Assembly: GCF_010882175.1 (NCBI RefSeq) | Contig: NZ_WKLH01000001.1 | Span: 434,001-498,000 of the forward strand | Length of the DNA: 64,000 bases | Source: Mangrovibacterium lignilyticum | GTDB lineage: Bacteria > Bacteroidota > Bacteroidia > Bacteroidales > Prolixibacteraceae | Direction: 5' to 3' | Shown here: positions 52,724 through 61,798 of the stretch, piece by piece | How positions within the stretch are numbered: position 1 is the first letter of the stretch | Layout: each line of letters starts with the position of its first letter | Position numbers and translations under genes: made by a program | The notes under the pieces: model-generated | The model's input: the letters and a program-made list of their open reading frames with translations, nothing else | Told to the model about the DNA's origin: nothing | Database searches by the model: none

Positions 52724-53494
52724 TTAATACTCGCCCGAAACATCCGTTAACACCTCGTATCCATCAGAAGTAACAAGGATGGTATGTTCAAATTGCGCAG
52801 ACAACTTTCCGTCGCTGGTGCGCGCAGTCCAGCCATCGAATTTATCGACACGTGTGCTTGCTCTTCCTTCATTAATCATTGGCTCAATCGTGAAAGTCAT
52901 ACCCGGTTGCATGATTGGCCCGGAATTGCGGCGTGCAATATGATCGACTTGAGGTGATTCATGAAAATCAATCCCGACACCATGGCCACAAAACTCGTAT
53001 ACAACACTAAATTTCTGAGCTTTGGCATAACGTCCGATTACAAAACCGATATTCCCGAAATGATTACCTGGACGAACCTGCTGGATTCCCAAATCCAGTG
53101 AATGTTTCGCCACTTCGATAATATTCTGAGCGGTACGGGAAATATCTCCAACAGTATACATTTTGCTGGTGTCACCATAATAACCGTTCAGGATTGTTGT
53201 GATGTCGATATTCAAGATATCACCCGATTTCAAAACCGTATTTTTGCTTGGAATTCCGTGACAAACAACCTCATTGAGTGATATGCAGGACGATTTTGGA
53301 TACCCATTGTACCCCAATGTTGCTGAAATTGCACCATTGTCCTGAATAAATTCATGGATAAGATTATCAAGATATTCAGTATCCACCCCTTCTTTAACAT
53401 ACTCGCCAATCATAACTAAGGCGTTACCAGCCAATTGACTACTCCTACGAATACCTTCGATCTGTTCTTCCGTTTTAATAATAATATCACTCAT
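52724..53494 (-). CDS. map: methionine aminopeptidase, type I
   Basis: 256 residues from ATG 53494 (MSDIIIKTEEQIEGIRR). The metalloprotease shows NEVVCHGIPS, DILNIDITTILNGYYGDTSKMY (two Asp ligands), FCGHGVGIDFHESPQV (His ligand), TFTIEPMINEG (Glu) and FEHTILVT (Glu). It removes initiator Met from new proteins. An upstream frame extension to 53512 is rejected. Divergent from the thioesterase gene. Confidence 0.95.
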   Translation of the reverse strand: MSDIIIKTEEQIEGIRRSSQLAGNALVMIGEYVKEGVDTEYLDNLIHEFIQDNGAISATLGYNGYPKSSCISLNEVVCHGIPSKNTVLKSGDILNIDITTILNGYYGDTSKMYTVGDISRTAQNIIEVAKHSLDLGIQQVRPGNHFGNIGFVIGRYAKAQKFSVVYEFCGHGVGIDFHESPQVDHIARRNSGPIMQPGMTFTIEPMINEGRASTRVDKFDGWTARTSDGKLSAQFEHTILVTSDGYEVLTDVSGEY

Positions 53495-53509
53495 TGATAA
53501 AAATTTGCA

Positions 53510-53540
53510 CAAAAATGGTTATTGCTTCGTTATTTTCAAA
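53510..53540 (-). promoter_or_regulatory. Bacteroidota-type promoter for map
   Basis: On the minus strand TTTG (53540-53537) is followed after 19 bases by CATTTTTG (53517-53510), close to the TTTG/TAnnTTTG consensus with one mismatch. It lies just before the map ATG at 53494. Placement relies on spacing only. Confidence 0.4.
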
Positions 53541-53549
53541 GCTGAACAA

Positions 53550-53557
53550 TAATTTTG
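53550..53557 (+). promoter_or_regulatory. -7 element for the thioesterase gene
   Basis: taattttg matches TAnnTTTG exactly and lies about 118 bp before the ATG at 53675. No clear TTTG -33 box precedes it at the usual distance. Confidence 0.35.
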
Positions 53558-53674
53558 TGCAAAAGTTTAAGATCAACAAGCTTATTTATTTTTATCAGAT
53601 TCTGCTGCAAAAGCACTCTGGAATATATCAAATCCTATTGATCTGGTTTATTTCAGTTTAAAAATCACCCCCAT

Positions 53675-54409
53675 ATGGAAAAATATACGGAGACAATCCA
53701 AATTCAGTCCTTCCAAACAAACCATTTTGCAGAGGCCACAGTGCCCTCGATCTTCAATTTTATGCTTGAAGCTGCTTGGGCACATGCCCAAACCTTAGAT
53801 TGGGGGTACGATTTATTACAAAAGAACAACATGTTTTGGGTGCTCTCGCGCATGTACGTCGAAATAAACAAGCTCCCCAAATGGCAGGACAAAATTAAGC
53901 TGAATACCTGGTCGGCCGGAACCGACGGGATGTACGCCTACCGTGAATTTATTCTCGAAAATGAAGCGGGAGAAGTCATCTTGACGGGAAACACAGCCTG
54001 GTTGATTTTGGACACTGAAAGTAAAAAGATTGTTATGCTGAGAAACCACAAGGAAACTTTTCCCCGTTTTAGCGAACAGGGGGTTTGCCGCGAGCCCAAA
54101 CGTTTGCGATTCAAAAAATCGGAAGAGAGCCTTTCATTCGAACCGATTGTTTTTAGCGACATCGATGTGAATCATCATTTCAACAGTGTCAAAGCTTTGG
54201 AGCGGGTACTGGACGAGTACGGAATTGATTTCCAAAATGCATACGAACCGGCAACAATCGAAGTCAATTATTTAAAAGAAGGATTGCCCGGAGATGCTTT
54301 GGCTGTAACAAAAAATACCATTAGCAACAGTCGGTTCCAATCGGCTATTGTCCGCGAAAGTGATGCCGCCGAGCTAAGCACCTTTGAAATTGACTGGCGC
54401 AGGAAATAA
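53675..54409 (+). CDS. acyl-ACP thioesterase
   Basis: 244-residue protein of the FatA/FatB-like bacterial thioesterase family with two hot-dog folds. Typical blocks are MFWVLSRMYVEINKLPKWQDKI, NTWSAGTDGMYAYREF, TGNTAWLILD and, in the second fold, DIDVNHHFNSVKALERVLD (the catalytic Asn/His region). It would release fatty acids from acyl-ACP. Ends immediately before the convergent miaA stop (0-bp gap). Confidence 0.9.
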   Translation: MEKYTETIQIQSFQTNHFAEATVPSIFNFMLEAAWAHAQTLDWGYDLLQKNNMFWVLSRMYVEINKLPKWQDKIKLNTWSAGTDGMYAYREFILENEAGEVILTGNTAWLILDTESKKIVMLRNHKETFPRFSEQGVCREPKRLRFKKSEESLSFEPIVFSDIDVNHHFNSVKALERVLDEYGIDFQNAYEPATIEVNYLKEGLPGDALAVTKNTISNSRFQSAIVRESDAAELSTFEIDWRRK

Positions 54410-55336
54410 TTAACGGCCCAGCCACAAATTAATCTGCTCCAGTTTCTCCGACAAAGGCATATAGCCGTCCAGCCAATGGATTTTTGTCCCCTGCCGCTCC
54501 ATGCGCCTAAACCAAGTCATCTGCCGTTTGGCAAACTGATGGATTGCCGTTTCCAGACCTCGGAACATTTCATCGAAAGACAACTCACCGGTAAGATGCA
54601 GCGTGAGGTGCTTGTATTCCAAACCATAATACGTCAACTGTTCCGGATTCAATCCTTTATCCAATAGCAGTTGCACTTCATCCAGCATGCCCTCATCCAA
54701 GCGCTGTTTTAAACGCTCAGTGATTCGTTTCCGTCGGCTTAAACGATCATACTTAACACCAACAACCAAGCTATTAATATCCGGCATGCTCCGGTCTACT
54801 TCGGGGTGGCTTACCAGGTAGTCTTCAATTTCAATCGCCCGGATAGCTCTTTTTTCATTGACAATATCGGTAACATTGTGCAAGTCGGGCTTGTAAGTTT
54901 TCAAAATTTCAGTCAACTCATCCAGTTTTTTGTCAGCCAGACGTTGCCGCAATTCGTCATTCAACGGAACCTGAATCAGCTTGTAATTTTTAAGGACCGA
55001 CTCCAAATACAACCCACTGCCGCCGCATAAAACCGGGAATTTACCGTGAGACAGAACTTCCTCATAAGCTTTCAGAAAATCATTCTGGTATTCGAACACG
55101 TTATATTCATATCCAGCGTCAACAATATCAATCAGATGATATGGAATTGGTTTTCCATCAATTATATAATCTACTAAATCTTTCCCGGTTCCAAGATCCA
55201 TACCACGGTACACTTGTCTTGAGTCTGCTGAAATCACCTCCCCATCAAGCATTTGCGCGGCATGAGTAGCCACCGTTGTTTTCCCCGAAGCCGTTGGCCC
55301 CAGAATTGTCAGCATTTGATATTTTGAATCCGGCAT
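54410..55336 (-). CDS. miaA: tRNA dimethylallyltransferase
   Basis: 308 residues. Transfers a dimethylallyl group to A37 of tRNAs that read UNN codons. Walker A is GPTASGKTTVA; ISADSRQVYRGMDLGTGK and GGSGLYLESVLKNY are family hallmarks; the C-terminal RQMTWFRRM contacts the substrate. ATG 55336. Its upstream region overlaps the divergent yip1-smpB promoter. Confidence 0.97.
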   Translation of the reverse strand: MPDSKYQMLTILGPTASGKTTVATHAAQMLDGEVISADSRQVYRGMDLGTGKDLVDYIIDGKPIPYHLIDIVDAGYEYNVFEYQNDFLKAYEEVLSHGKFPVLCGGSGLYLESVLKNYKLIQVPLNDELRQRLADKKLDELTEILKTYKPDLHNVTDIVNEKRAIRAIEIEDYLVSHPEVDRSMPDINSLVVGVKYDRLSRRKRITERLKQRLDEGMLDEVQLLLDKGLNPEQLTYYGLEYKHLTLHLTGELSFDEMFRGLETAIHQFAKRQMTWFRRMERQGTKIHWLDGYMPLSEKLEQINLWLGR

Positions 55337-55346
55337 AGAAACAGAT

Positions 55347-55375
55347 TTTGAGATTTACAAAATAATGTATTTTTG
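55347..55375 (+). promoter_or_regulatory. Bacteroidota-type promoter for the Yip1-like/smpB operon
   Basis: TTTG (55347-55350) is followed 17 bases later by TATTTTTG (55368-55375), an exact TTTG/TAnnTTTG match. The first good ATG is 20 bp downstream at 55395, which supports that start over a frame extension to 55365 that would precede the promoter. Confidence 0.65.
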
Positions 55376-55394
55376 TAACGCAAATAAAAGAAAT

Positions 55395-55979
55395 ATGGAC
55401 TTTAAAGCACAATTCAATTGGCTACTCCAGGAATCCTGGGCACTTCTTCACGAACCAAAAACATTTTGGAAGGAAAAACTAGTGGGAGGATTCAAGCAAC
55501 TGGTCATCGGAACCTTTTTTCTTCCGTTGGTCATTTTGGCCGGTTTGGCCGTCCTCTTAGGCGAAATATGGTGGAACGACGAAATACTGTGGTCCTATTC
55601 CAGCATCAAGGCTCTGCGGGAGGTCGTCAGTTATTTCCTGCAATACTTCGTTTCGGCTATTATTTTATTCCGATTACTCCAAAACTTTAAAGGTACCGAT
55701 AATAAAATTGCGTTATATAACGTATTGTCTTACTCGCTGCTTCCGTTTTTAATCGCGTCGGTTATCACCGGACTTTTCCCCGGCCTTTATGTGCTTGGAA
55801 TTGTTGGTCTGTATGGCTTTTATCTTTTCATCGTCGGCTCTCAAACTTGTCTCGAAATACCAAAAGAAAATCAATCTCGCTTTATTATTCTTTCAATTCT
55901 ACTTATTGTGCTTATTTTTGGCACCATAAACGCAATCAGTTGGAAACTCTTTCAGGTACTTTTCCCATATGGCGCATAA
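55395..55979 (+). CDS. Yip1-family membrane protein
   Basis: 194 residues with about five membrane helices ([80 protein letters not shown]). The N-terminus [25 protein letters not shown] is typical of the Yip1/DUF1282 type in Bacteroidota. Function unknown. It overlaps smpB by 11 bp (55969-55979). Confidence 0.7.
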   Translation: MDFKAQFNWLLQESWALLHEPKTFWKEKLVGGFKQLVIGTFFLPLVILAGLAVLLGEIWWNDEILWSYSSIKALREVVSYFLQYFVSAIILFRLLQNFKGTDNKIALYNVLSYSLLPFLIASVITGLFPGLYVLGIVGLYGFYLFIVGSQTCLEIPKENQSRFIILSILLIVLIFGTINAISWKLFQVLFPYGA

Positions 55980-56427
55980 ATCGGTCAATATCAATATTAA
56001 AAACAAGCGGGCTTATTTCGAGTACGAAATTCTCGAAAAGTTTGTAGCCGGCATTCAACTGGTTGGAACGGAAATTAAGTCGATTCGAAACAGTAAAGCC
56101 AGCATCGTTGAAGCCTATTGCCGATTCACTAAAACGGAGTTGTATGTGGTCAATATGAATATCTCGGAATATGATTTCGGGAATATCAACAACCACGAGG
56201 CACGCCGCGACCGAAAGTTATTGCTCAATAAAAAAGAACTGGAAAAACTGCAGAAGAAAATGAAAGAAAGCGGTTTAACCATTGTCCCATTGAAGCTTTT
56301 TGTAAACGACAAAGGACTGGCAAAATTAGAAATTGGACTGGCAAAAGGTAAAAAGCTGCACGACAAGCGGGAAAGCCTGAAGCAAAAAGATGCCAACCGC
56401 GACATGGACCGAGCCATGAAGTTTTAA
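55969..56427 (+). CDS. smpB: SsrA-binding protein
   Basis: 152 residues. Binds tmRNA during ribosome rescue. Blocks: [58 protein letters not shown]-type segment ([14 protein letters not shown]), [21 protein letters not shown] and the basic C-terminal tail. ATG 55969 lies inside the previous gene's end. Confidence 0.97.
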   Translation: MAHKSVNINIKNKRAYFEYEILEKFVAGIQLVGTEIKSIRNSKASIVEAYCRFTKTELYVVNMNISEYDFGNINNHEARRDRKLLLNKKELEKLQKKMKESGLTIVPLKLFVNDKGLAKLEIGLAKGKKLHDKRESLKQKDANRDMDRAMKF

Positions 56428-56559
56428 GCTTTCGACAACTTTAGAGCTGGCTAACCGTCAAATCACCAACCTTGCAAAGATGGAAACACCAACCGCTGCA
56501 TAAATCAGTTCAAACAAATCCCCACTTTCGGAGTAATTCATAGATGGAGTTAGCTTGTT

Positions 56560-57285
56560 TTAAGGCACAAACTCCATATTGTCCATCTGAATGATTTCTT
56601 CGCCTTTGTAGCGGAGCAATAAATTAGCAACGGCCAGTGTATCTTTTTCGCAATATCGAATAATCCGATCCACGTCATTCTCTTCATAGTAAACCGAAGC
56701 AACCTGGCTTCCGTCGATATCATCTTTGGGAGTCGGGATATTAAAAGCGGCACACAAAACACCTATTGAAGTGTAGTTCTTGTAATCGCCAAACTTCCAA
56801 AGCTGCAACGTATCAAGCAGTTTATCCTTCACATCCCAGGGTTTCATTCCGGCAATATTCAAAATCCGGGGCAGCCGGAGGCCGTTGATTAACGATCGAC
56901 GGGCGATGTAGGGATAATCGAACTCCTGCCCGTTGTGAGCACAAATACATTTTGATGTGTGCGAAGTGAATTTGTCCAGCATGTTATTGAAACCGGACAA
57001 AAGTTTCTTTTCATCATCATCGTAAAACGATTTTACCCGAAAGAAACGTTCTCCTCCTTTTTGAACGACAAAACCGGCAGAGATACAAACAATCCGGCCA
57101 AACTCAGCGTAAATTCCTGCGCGCTCATAAACATCAGCAGCTGATTGTTCCTCGTTTTGAAAATAGGCTGACTTACGCTCCCACAATTTTTGAAAATTTT
57201 CCGGCACTTCTTTAAAAGCGGGGTATTGAGGGACCGTTTCAATATCCAGAAAAAGGACGTCTTCAATATTCAGGTTGTAAAGCAT
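56560..57285 (-). CDS. 3'-5' exonuclease, PolB-associated type (DEDDy)
   Basis: 241-residue predicted exonuclease of the DNA_pol_B_exo2 family. ExoI is LDIETVPQYP, ExoII is CAHNGQEFDYPYIARRS, ExoIII is RYCEKDTLAV (Y-x3-D), so it is DEDDy-like. No polymerase domain is attached. The start ATG 57285 lies 2 bp after the uridine kinase stop, so the two are co-transcribed. Confidence 0.85.
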   Translation of the reverse strand: MLYNLNIEDVLFLDIETVPQYPAFKEVPENFQKLWERKSAYFQNEEQSAADVYERAGIYAEFGRIVCISAGFVVQKGGERFFRVKSFYDDDEKKLLSGFNNMLDKFTSHTSKCICAHNGQEFDYPYIARRSLINGLRLPRILNIAGMKPWDVKDKLLDTLQLWKFGDYKNYTSIGVLCAAFNIPTPKDDIDGSQVASVYYEENDVDRIIRYCEKDTLAVANLLLRYKGEEIIQMDNMEFVP

Positions 57286-57287
57286 TT

Positions 57288-57893
57288 TTAAAGTATTTGT
57301 TTGATAAAATTGGTCAAAATACGAATAGCCACCTCATTGTCGCCACCTTCCGGGATAATGATATCGGCAAAGCGTTTCGTAGGTTCTATAAACTGCAGGT
57401 GACTTGGGCGGACGGTGTCTTCATAACGTTGCAAAGTTTCCTGCACATCTCTTCCCCGCTCAATAATGTCGCGCCTAATCACACGCGAAAGGCGCAAATC
57501 CGAATCACAATCAACAAACACCTTAATATCCATCAATTTCCGGAGGCTCGAATTACAAAGCACAAGAATCCCTTCAACGATCACCACCGGTTTCGGGAAA
57601 ATTGTCTTCGTTCTTTCCGAACGGGTACATGTCAAATAGGAATATTCGGGCTCTTCAATCGATTGTCCGTTTTTCAAAAGCTCCAGATGCTTATTCAACA
57701 AACTAAACTCAATCGATTCAGGGTGATCAAAATTCAGCAACCTCCGCTCGTCCAAGGTTAAATGTCTGTTATCTTTGTAGTAAGAATCCTGAGACAAAAT
57801 GGCCACCTCGTCAGACGAAAACTGACTGGCAATTTTATTGACAACTGTTGTTTTGCCTGACCCTGTGCCTCCTGCAATGCCGATGATGATCAT
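57288..57893 (-). CDS. udk: uridine kinase
   Basis: 201 residues. Phosphorylates uridine and cytidine. Walker A is GIAGGTGSGKTTVV, followed by LSQDSYYKDNRHLTLDERR, FDHPESIEF, PVVIVEGILVL and RLSRVIRRDIIERGRDVQETL, the standard uridine kinase order. ATG 57893. Confidence 0.95.
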   Translation of the reverse strand: MIIIGIAGGTGSGKTTVVNKIASQFSSDEVAILSQDSYYKDNRHLTLDERRLLNFDHPESIEFSLLNKHLELLKNGQSIEEPEYSYLTCTRSERTKTIFPKPVVIVEGILVLCNSSLRKLMDIKVFVDCDSDLRLSRVIRRDIIERGRDVQETLQRYEDTVRPSHLQFIEPTKRFADIIIPEGGDNEVAIRILTNFIKQIL

Positions 57894-58019
57894 ATTATCT
57901 TTTTAAAGCAAATATAAACCATGAATTTCGAATTCATGAAATGATTCAACAGCTTTATGGCAGCTTGCGCTGAAAGTATTAAATTCGCACCATATTTAAC
58001 CACTCATATAAACAAGATC

Positions 58020-58319
58020 ATGCTGAATCACGTTGTGCTTTTTAAATTCAAAGCTTATCCTTCCAACGAGAAACAAGAAAAACTGGATCAACTGAAAACT
58101 GCTCTACTTGGGCTTAAAGATAAAATCGAAGAATTGAAATACATCGAAGTTGGCACAAACTATGAATTGGACGCAAAGTCTTACGATCTTTGCCTGATTT
58201 CACATTTCGACAACGAAGCCGACCTGGATGTATACCGGGTTCATCCCGAACACCTGAAAGTTTTGGAATTAGTCAAAGAATTCACAGAACTTCGTGCTGC
58301 CGTTGATTACGAATTTTAA
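58020..58319 (+). CDS. Dabb family stress-response A/B-barrel protein
   Basis: 99 residues from ATG 58020 (MLNHVVLFKFKAYP). The dimeric alpha/beta-barrel family pattern is shown by the opening strand, then LKDKIEELKYIEVGTNYE, DLCLISHFDNEADLDVYRVHPEHLKV. Function unknown, often stress linked. A frame extension upstream to 57957 is rejected. 26 bp before manA on the same strand. Confidence 0.85.
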   Translation: MLNHVVLFKFKAYPSNEKQEKLDQLKTALLGLKDKIEELKYIEVGTNYELDAKSYDLCLISHFDNEADLDVYRVHPEHLKVLELVKEFTELRAAVDYEF

Positions 58320-58345
58320 TCTTTAATTTATTTATAACCTATTCC

Positions 58346-59326
58346 ATGCAGAACCTTTATCCTCTTAAATTTCACCCTCGGTATTACGACAAAATTTGGG
58401 GTGGAAACAAATTGAAAACAGCACTAGGGAAAGATTTCGGAGATCTTCCTAATTGTGGCGAAAGTTGGGAGTTGTCCGGTGTTAATGGCAACATCTCAGA
58501 AGTTAGCAACGGCTTTTTGGCCGGCAACAACCTGGAAGAGCTGATTGAAGTTTACATGGGCGACCTGGTTGGCGAAAAAGTCTACGAAAAATTCAGCGTT
58601 GAATTTCCGCTGCTCATCAAATTTATCGATGCCAACGACGATCTTTCCATTCAGGTTCATCCGAATGATGAGATGTCGAAGAAACGCCACCAGGCATTCG
58701 GAAAAACCGAGATGTGGTACGTTTTGCAAGCAGATCAAGGCGCCAAGTTGAATTGCGGTTTTAACCAGAAAATAGATAAGGAAACTTATTTGAAAAAGCT
58801 GGAGAACAAAGAAATCATGGACGTCCTGAACTTTGTGGAAGTCAATGCAGGCGATGTTTTTTTCATGCCGGCAGGCCGTGTTCACGCCATTGGTAAAGGA
58901 ATTATGGTTGCCGAAATTCAGCAAACATCAGATGTTACCTACCGAATCTACGACTACGAACGCAAAGATGCTAACGGAAACGAACGTGAACTGCATACCG
59001 AGCTGGCTGTTGATGCCATCGACTTTACCTATCACGACAGCTACAAAACAGATTACAAGACCGAGAAGAACCAACGTACTGAAGTTGTCAAGTGCGATTA
59101 TTTCAACACGGGTATTCTGGAATTTGATGCTACGATTAAGAAAGACATCTATGAACTCGATTCGTTTGTAATATATATATGTGTTGAAGGTGAATACGAA
59201 ATCAGCACGCCCGATTTCACTGAAAAAGTAAAAATGGGAGAAACGATATTGGTTCCTGCGTCAGTACACCAATATCAATTGAAGCCAATTAGTCCAAAAG
59301 TTAAAGTATTAGAAGTACATTTATAG
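58346..59326 (+). CDS. manA: mannose-6-phosphate isomerase, class I
   Basis: 326-residue zinc enzyme interconverting mannose-6-phosphate and fructose-6-phosphate, the shorter Bacteroidota form. Blocks: HPRYYDKIWGGNKL, CGESWELSG, FIDANDDLSIQVHPNDEMS (Zn-binding Gln/His), KTEMWYVLQAD (Glu) and MPAGRVHAIGKGIMVAEIQQTSDVTYRIYDY. Follows the Dabb gene and is one base from the EngB gene. Confidence 0.93.
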   Translation: MQNLYPLKFHPRYYDKIWGGNKLKTALGKDFGDLPNCGESWELSGVNGNISEVSNGFLAGNNLEELIEVYMGDLVGEKVYEKFSVEFPLLIKFIDANDDLSIQVHPNDEMSKKRHQAFGKTEMWYVLQADQGAKLNCGFNQKIDKETYLKKLENKEIMDVLNFVEVNAGDVFFMPAGRVHAIGKGIMVAEIQQTSDVTYRIYDYERKDANGNERELHTELAVDAIDFTYHDSYKTDYKTEKNQRTEVVKCDYFNTGILEFDATIKKDIYELDSFVIYICVEGEYEISTPDFTEKVKMGETILVPASVHQYQLKPISPKVKVLEVHL

Positions 59327-59327
59327 A

Positions 59328-59939
59328 ATGATGGAAGTTAAAACAGCCCGTTTTTTAATGAGCAACACCAGCCTGCAGAAATGTCCGTCACCCGACATGC
59401 CTGAATTTGCATTTATCGGAAGGTCAAATGTGGGAAAATCGTCTTTGATCAACATGTTGACCAATCACAAAAAACTGGCTAAAACTTCTTCCCGTCCGGG
59501 CAAAACGCAACTAATTAACCATTTTCTCATCAACGAAACTTGGTATTTAGTCGATTTGCCCGGATATGGTTATGCCAAAGTTTCAAAAAGTCACCGAAAC
59601 AAATTCCAGGCATACATCACCGATTACATCATCAATCGACCAAATCTCTATTGTTTGTTTGTTCTGATTGATGCCCGGCATGAAGCTCAAAAAATCGACA
59701 TGGAGTTCATCGAGTGGCTGGGAGAAAAACAAATCCCCTTCGTGCTGGTTTTCACAAAAAGCGACAAACTGAGTAAAAATCAAGTCAGTAGCAATGTGGC
59801 CAACTACAAAAAGCACCTCAAAAAAAGCTGGGAGGAGCTGCCTCCCATTCTGCTAAGCTCCGCCGAAACCGGTCTGGGCAAGGAAGATATTCTCCGTTTT
59901 ATAGCTGAGACAGAACCAAACCTGAACAATTCTGATTAG
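59328..59939 (+). CDS. engB: ribosome biogenesis GTP-binding protein
   Basis: 203-residue YihA/YsxC-type GTPase needed for 50S assembly. G1 GRSNVGKSSLIN, G2 KTSSRPGKTQLIN, G3 DLPGYGYAK, G4 TKSDKL, G5 SSAETG. ATG 59328 is one base after the manA stop, so the two are one transcript. Alternative start at the next codon (MEV). Confidence 0.97.
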   Translation: MMEVKTARFLMSNTSLQKCPSPDMPEFAFIGRSNVGKSSLINMLTNHKKLAKTSSRPGKTQLINHFLINETWYLVDLPGYGYAKVSKSHRNKFQAYITDYIINRPNLYCLFVLIDARHEAQKIDMEFIEWLGEKQIPFVLVFTKSDKLSKNQVSSNVANYKKHLKKSWEELPPILLSSAETGLGKEDILRFIAETEPNLNNSD

Positions 59940-60032
59940 ACAAACTCGCTTCGCTTAATCGCTCCACACCTAAGATCGGCAAAAAAGAGAAACTTGAAAC
60001 TCAATTTATTCATGATAATTTGAAGTTTTTTT

Positions 60033-60040
60033 TACCTTTG
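60033..60040 (+). promoter_or_regulatory. -7 element for prs
   Basis: tacctttg matches TAnnTTTG exactly, 37 bp before the prs ATG at 60077. A TTTG occurs at 60019-60022 but is too close to act as the -33 box. Confidence 0.45.
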
Positions 60041-60076
60041 CGACCATCTCCTAGGCACTTAATTTAAAATGTTAAT

Positions 60077-61015
60077 ATGGGAACCAAAAAACCCCTTAAG
60101 ATCTTCACAGGAACAGCCACAACGTATTTAACTTCAAGAATTTGCGATAGTGTTGGTGTCGATCTTGGAAAATCAAGCTGCCCCGTTTTTGCGGACGGCG
60201 AGTTTGAACCTTGCTACGAAGAAACAATTCGCGGATCACATGTATTTATTGTCCAGTCAACATTTCCGCCAAGCGACAACTTGATGGAATTATTGTTGAT
60301 GATTGACGCAGCCAAACGCGCTTCTGCGTATAAAATCATTGCTGTTTTACCTTATTTCGGTTTTGCCCGCCAAGACCGGAAAGACAAACCGCGTGTTTCG
60401 ATCGGCGCCAAACTGGTAGCCGATCTGTTATCTGCAGCCGGAGTTGATCGCATTATTACGATGGACTTGCACGCTGATCAGATTCAAGGATTTTTTAATG
60501 TTCCCGTTGATCATTTGTTTGCATCAGCTCTTTTCATCCCTTTCATTAAAAAAATGGGCTTACGCGATGTTGTCATCGCATCACCTGATGTAGGTGGTAC
60601 TAAACGTGCCAATACATACGCTAAAATGTTGGGTACTGACATGGTTATTTGTCACAAGTCGCGTGCAAAAGCCAATGTTGTTGATAGCATGACCCTGATT
60701 GGTGATGTTCGCGATAAAGACGTGATTTTGGTTGATGACCTGATTGATACGGCCGGTACAATTACAAAGGCTGCCAGTCTGATGATTAAAGAGGGAGCAA
60801 ACTCGGTACGTGCCTTTGCAGCTCACGGACTTCTGTCCGAACCAGCTTACGAACGTATTGAAAATTCAGCCCTTCAGGAAGTTTATTTCACCGATTCAAT
60901 TCCACCAAAAAGAGAATCGTCAAAAATTAAATATATCTCGGTAGCCGATGCGATTGGCGAAGCCATTAAGCGGGTCTACAAAAATGAATCGATCAGTTCA
61001 TTATTTTTCAAGTAA
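60077..61015 (+). CDS. prs: ribose-phosphate pyrophosphokinase
   Basis: 312-residue PRPP synthase supplying nucleotide, His and Trp synthesis. Blocks: CYEETIRGSHVFIVQST, LPYFGFARQDRKDKPR, MDLHADQIQGFFNVPVDHL, PDVGGTKRANTYAK, and the PRPP-binding DVILVDDLIDTAGTI. Length is normal. Confidence 0.97.
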   Translation: MGTKKPLKIFTGTATTYLTSRICDSVGVDLGKSSCPVFADGEFEPCYEETIRGSHVFIVQSTFPPSDNLMELLLMIDAAKRASAYKIIAVLPYFGFARQDRKDKPRVSIGAKLVADLLSAAGVDRIITMDLHADQIQGFFNVPVDHLFASALFIPFIKKMGLRDVVIASPDVGGTKRANTYAKMLGTDMVICHKSRAKANVVDSMTLIGDVRDKDVILVDDLIDTAGTITKAASLMIKEGANSVRAFAAHGLLSEPAYERIENSALQEVYFTDSIPPKRESSKIKYISVADAIGEAIKRVYKNESISSLFFK

Positions 61016-61020
61016 TTTTA

Positions 61021-61028
61021 TATCTTTG
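61021..61028 (+). promoter_or_regulatory. promoter and structured leader for the L25 gene
   Basis: tatctttg matches TAnnTTTG exactly, six bases after the prs stop. The ~95-bp leader contains catacat (61045-61051) and atgtatg (61058-61064), a 7-bp hairpin with loop gcagtt. The leader may be just a 5' UTR or a regulatory fold. Confidence 0.55.
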
Positions 61029-61128
61029 CACCGCTTTTTCCGCACATACATGCAGTTATGTATGCTGTTTGCCCTTTCACCGAAAAGGGAGGACTGAGTA
61101 CCATAATTATTAATTAAAGATTCAAAAG

Positions 61129-61728
61129 ATGAAATCAGTAGAAATTAATGGCGAATTAAGAGCAGCCATTGGCAAAAAAGATTCCAAAAAATTAAGAGCA
61201 GAAAGCAAAGTTCCTTGTGTACTTTACGGTGGTGAAGAACCAATTCACTTCTATGCTGAGGCTGCAGAATTCCGCAAAATTGTTTACACACCGAATGTTT
61301 ACCTGATCAAATTAACGATTGCAGGAACAGAATATTCAGCAATTATGCAAGATATTCAATGGCATTCTGTTAATGAACAAATTCTACATGTTGACTTCTT
61401 GAAAATTGACGAAACTAAGCCAATTAAAATTGAAGTTCCTGTAAAAGTTGACGGTTATGCAAAAGGTATGCGTGCCGGTGGTAAAATGAAATTGAACCTG
61501 CGTCGTCTGAAAGTGAAAGCTTTGGCACAAGACGTTCCCGATTTCATTAAATTGAATATTGACGAACTGGAATTAGGACAAAGTATTAAAGTTAGCCAGG
61601 TTGATGTTGACAAAATGGAAATATTGAACTCAAAATCAATTCCTGTTGTAACCATCATGATTACTCGTGCTGCACGTGCTGCAATGAATGCTGACAAAGC
61701 TGCCGCTGCACCTGCAAAGAAAAAGTAA
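61129..61728 (+). CDS. rplY: 50S ribosomal protein L25/general stress protein Ctc
   Basis: 199-residue long-form L25 with an N-terminal 5S rRNA-binding domain (MKSVEINGELRAAIGKKDSKKLR, VPCVLYGG) and a C-terminal Ctc/TL5 domain (VKVDGYAKGMRAGGKMKLNLR, LELGQSIKVSQV), ending in an Ala/Lys tail. Followed by pth on the same strand, as in many bacteria. Confidence 0.95.
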   Translation: MKSVEINGELRAAIGKKDSKKLRAESKVPCVLYGGEEPIHFYAEAAEFRKIVYTPNVYLIKLTIAGTEYSAIMQDIQWHSVNEQILHVDFLKIDETKPIKIEVPVKVDGYAKGMRAGGKMKLNLRRLKVKALAQDVPDFIKLNIDELELGQSIKVSQVDVDKMEILNSKSIPVVTIMITRAARAAMNADKAAAAPAKKK

Positions 61729-61798
61729 TTCACCTGACTTTAATCGCAGCCTGACTGCGATGTATCAATTTGAATTTTAAACTGATACAATTTAGTTA

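Noticed and set aside
56428-56559. tRNA or small RNA after smpB
   Set aside because: No cloverleaf, promoter or terminator structure was found; smpB's usual partner tmRNA gene is not visible here.
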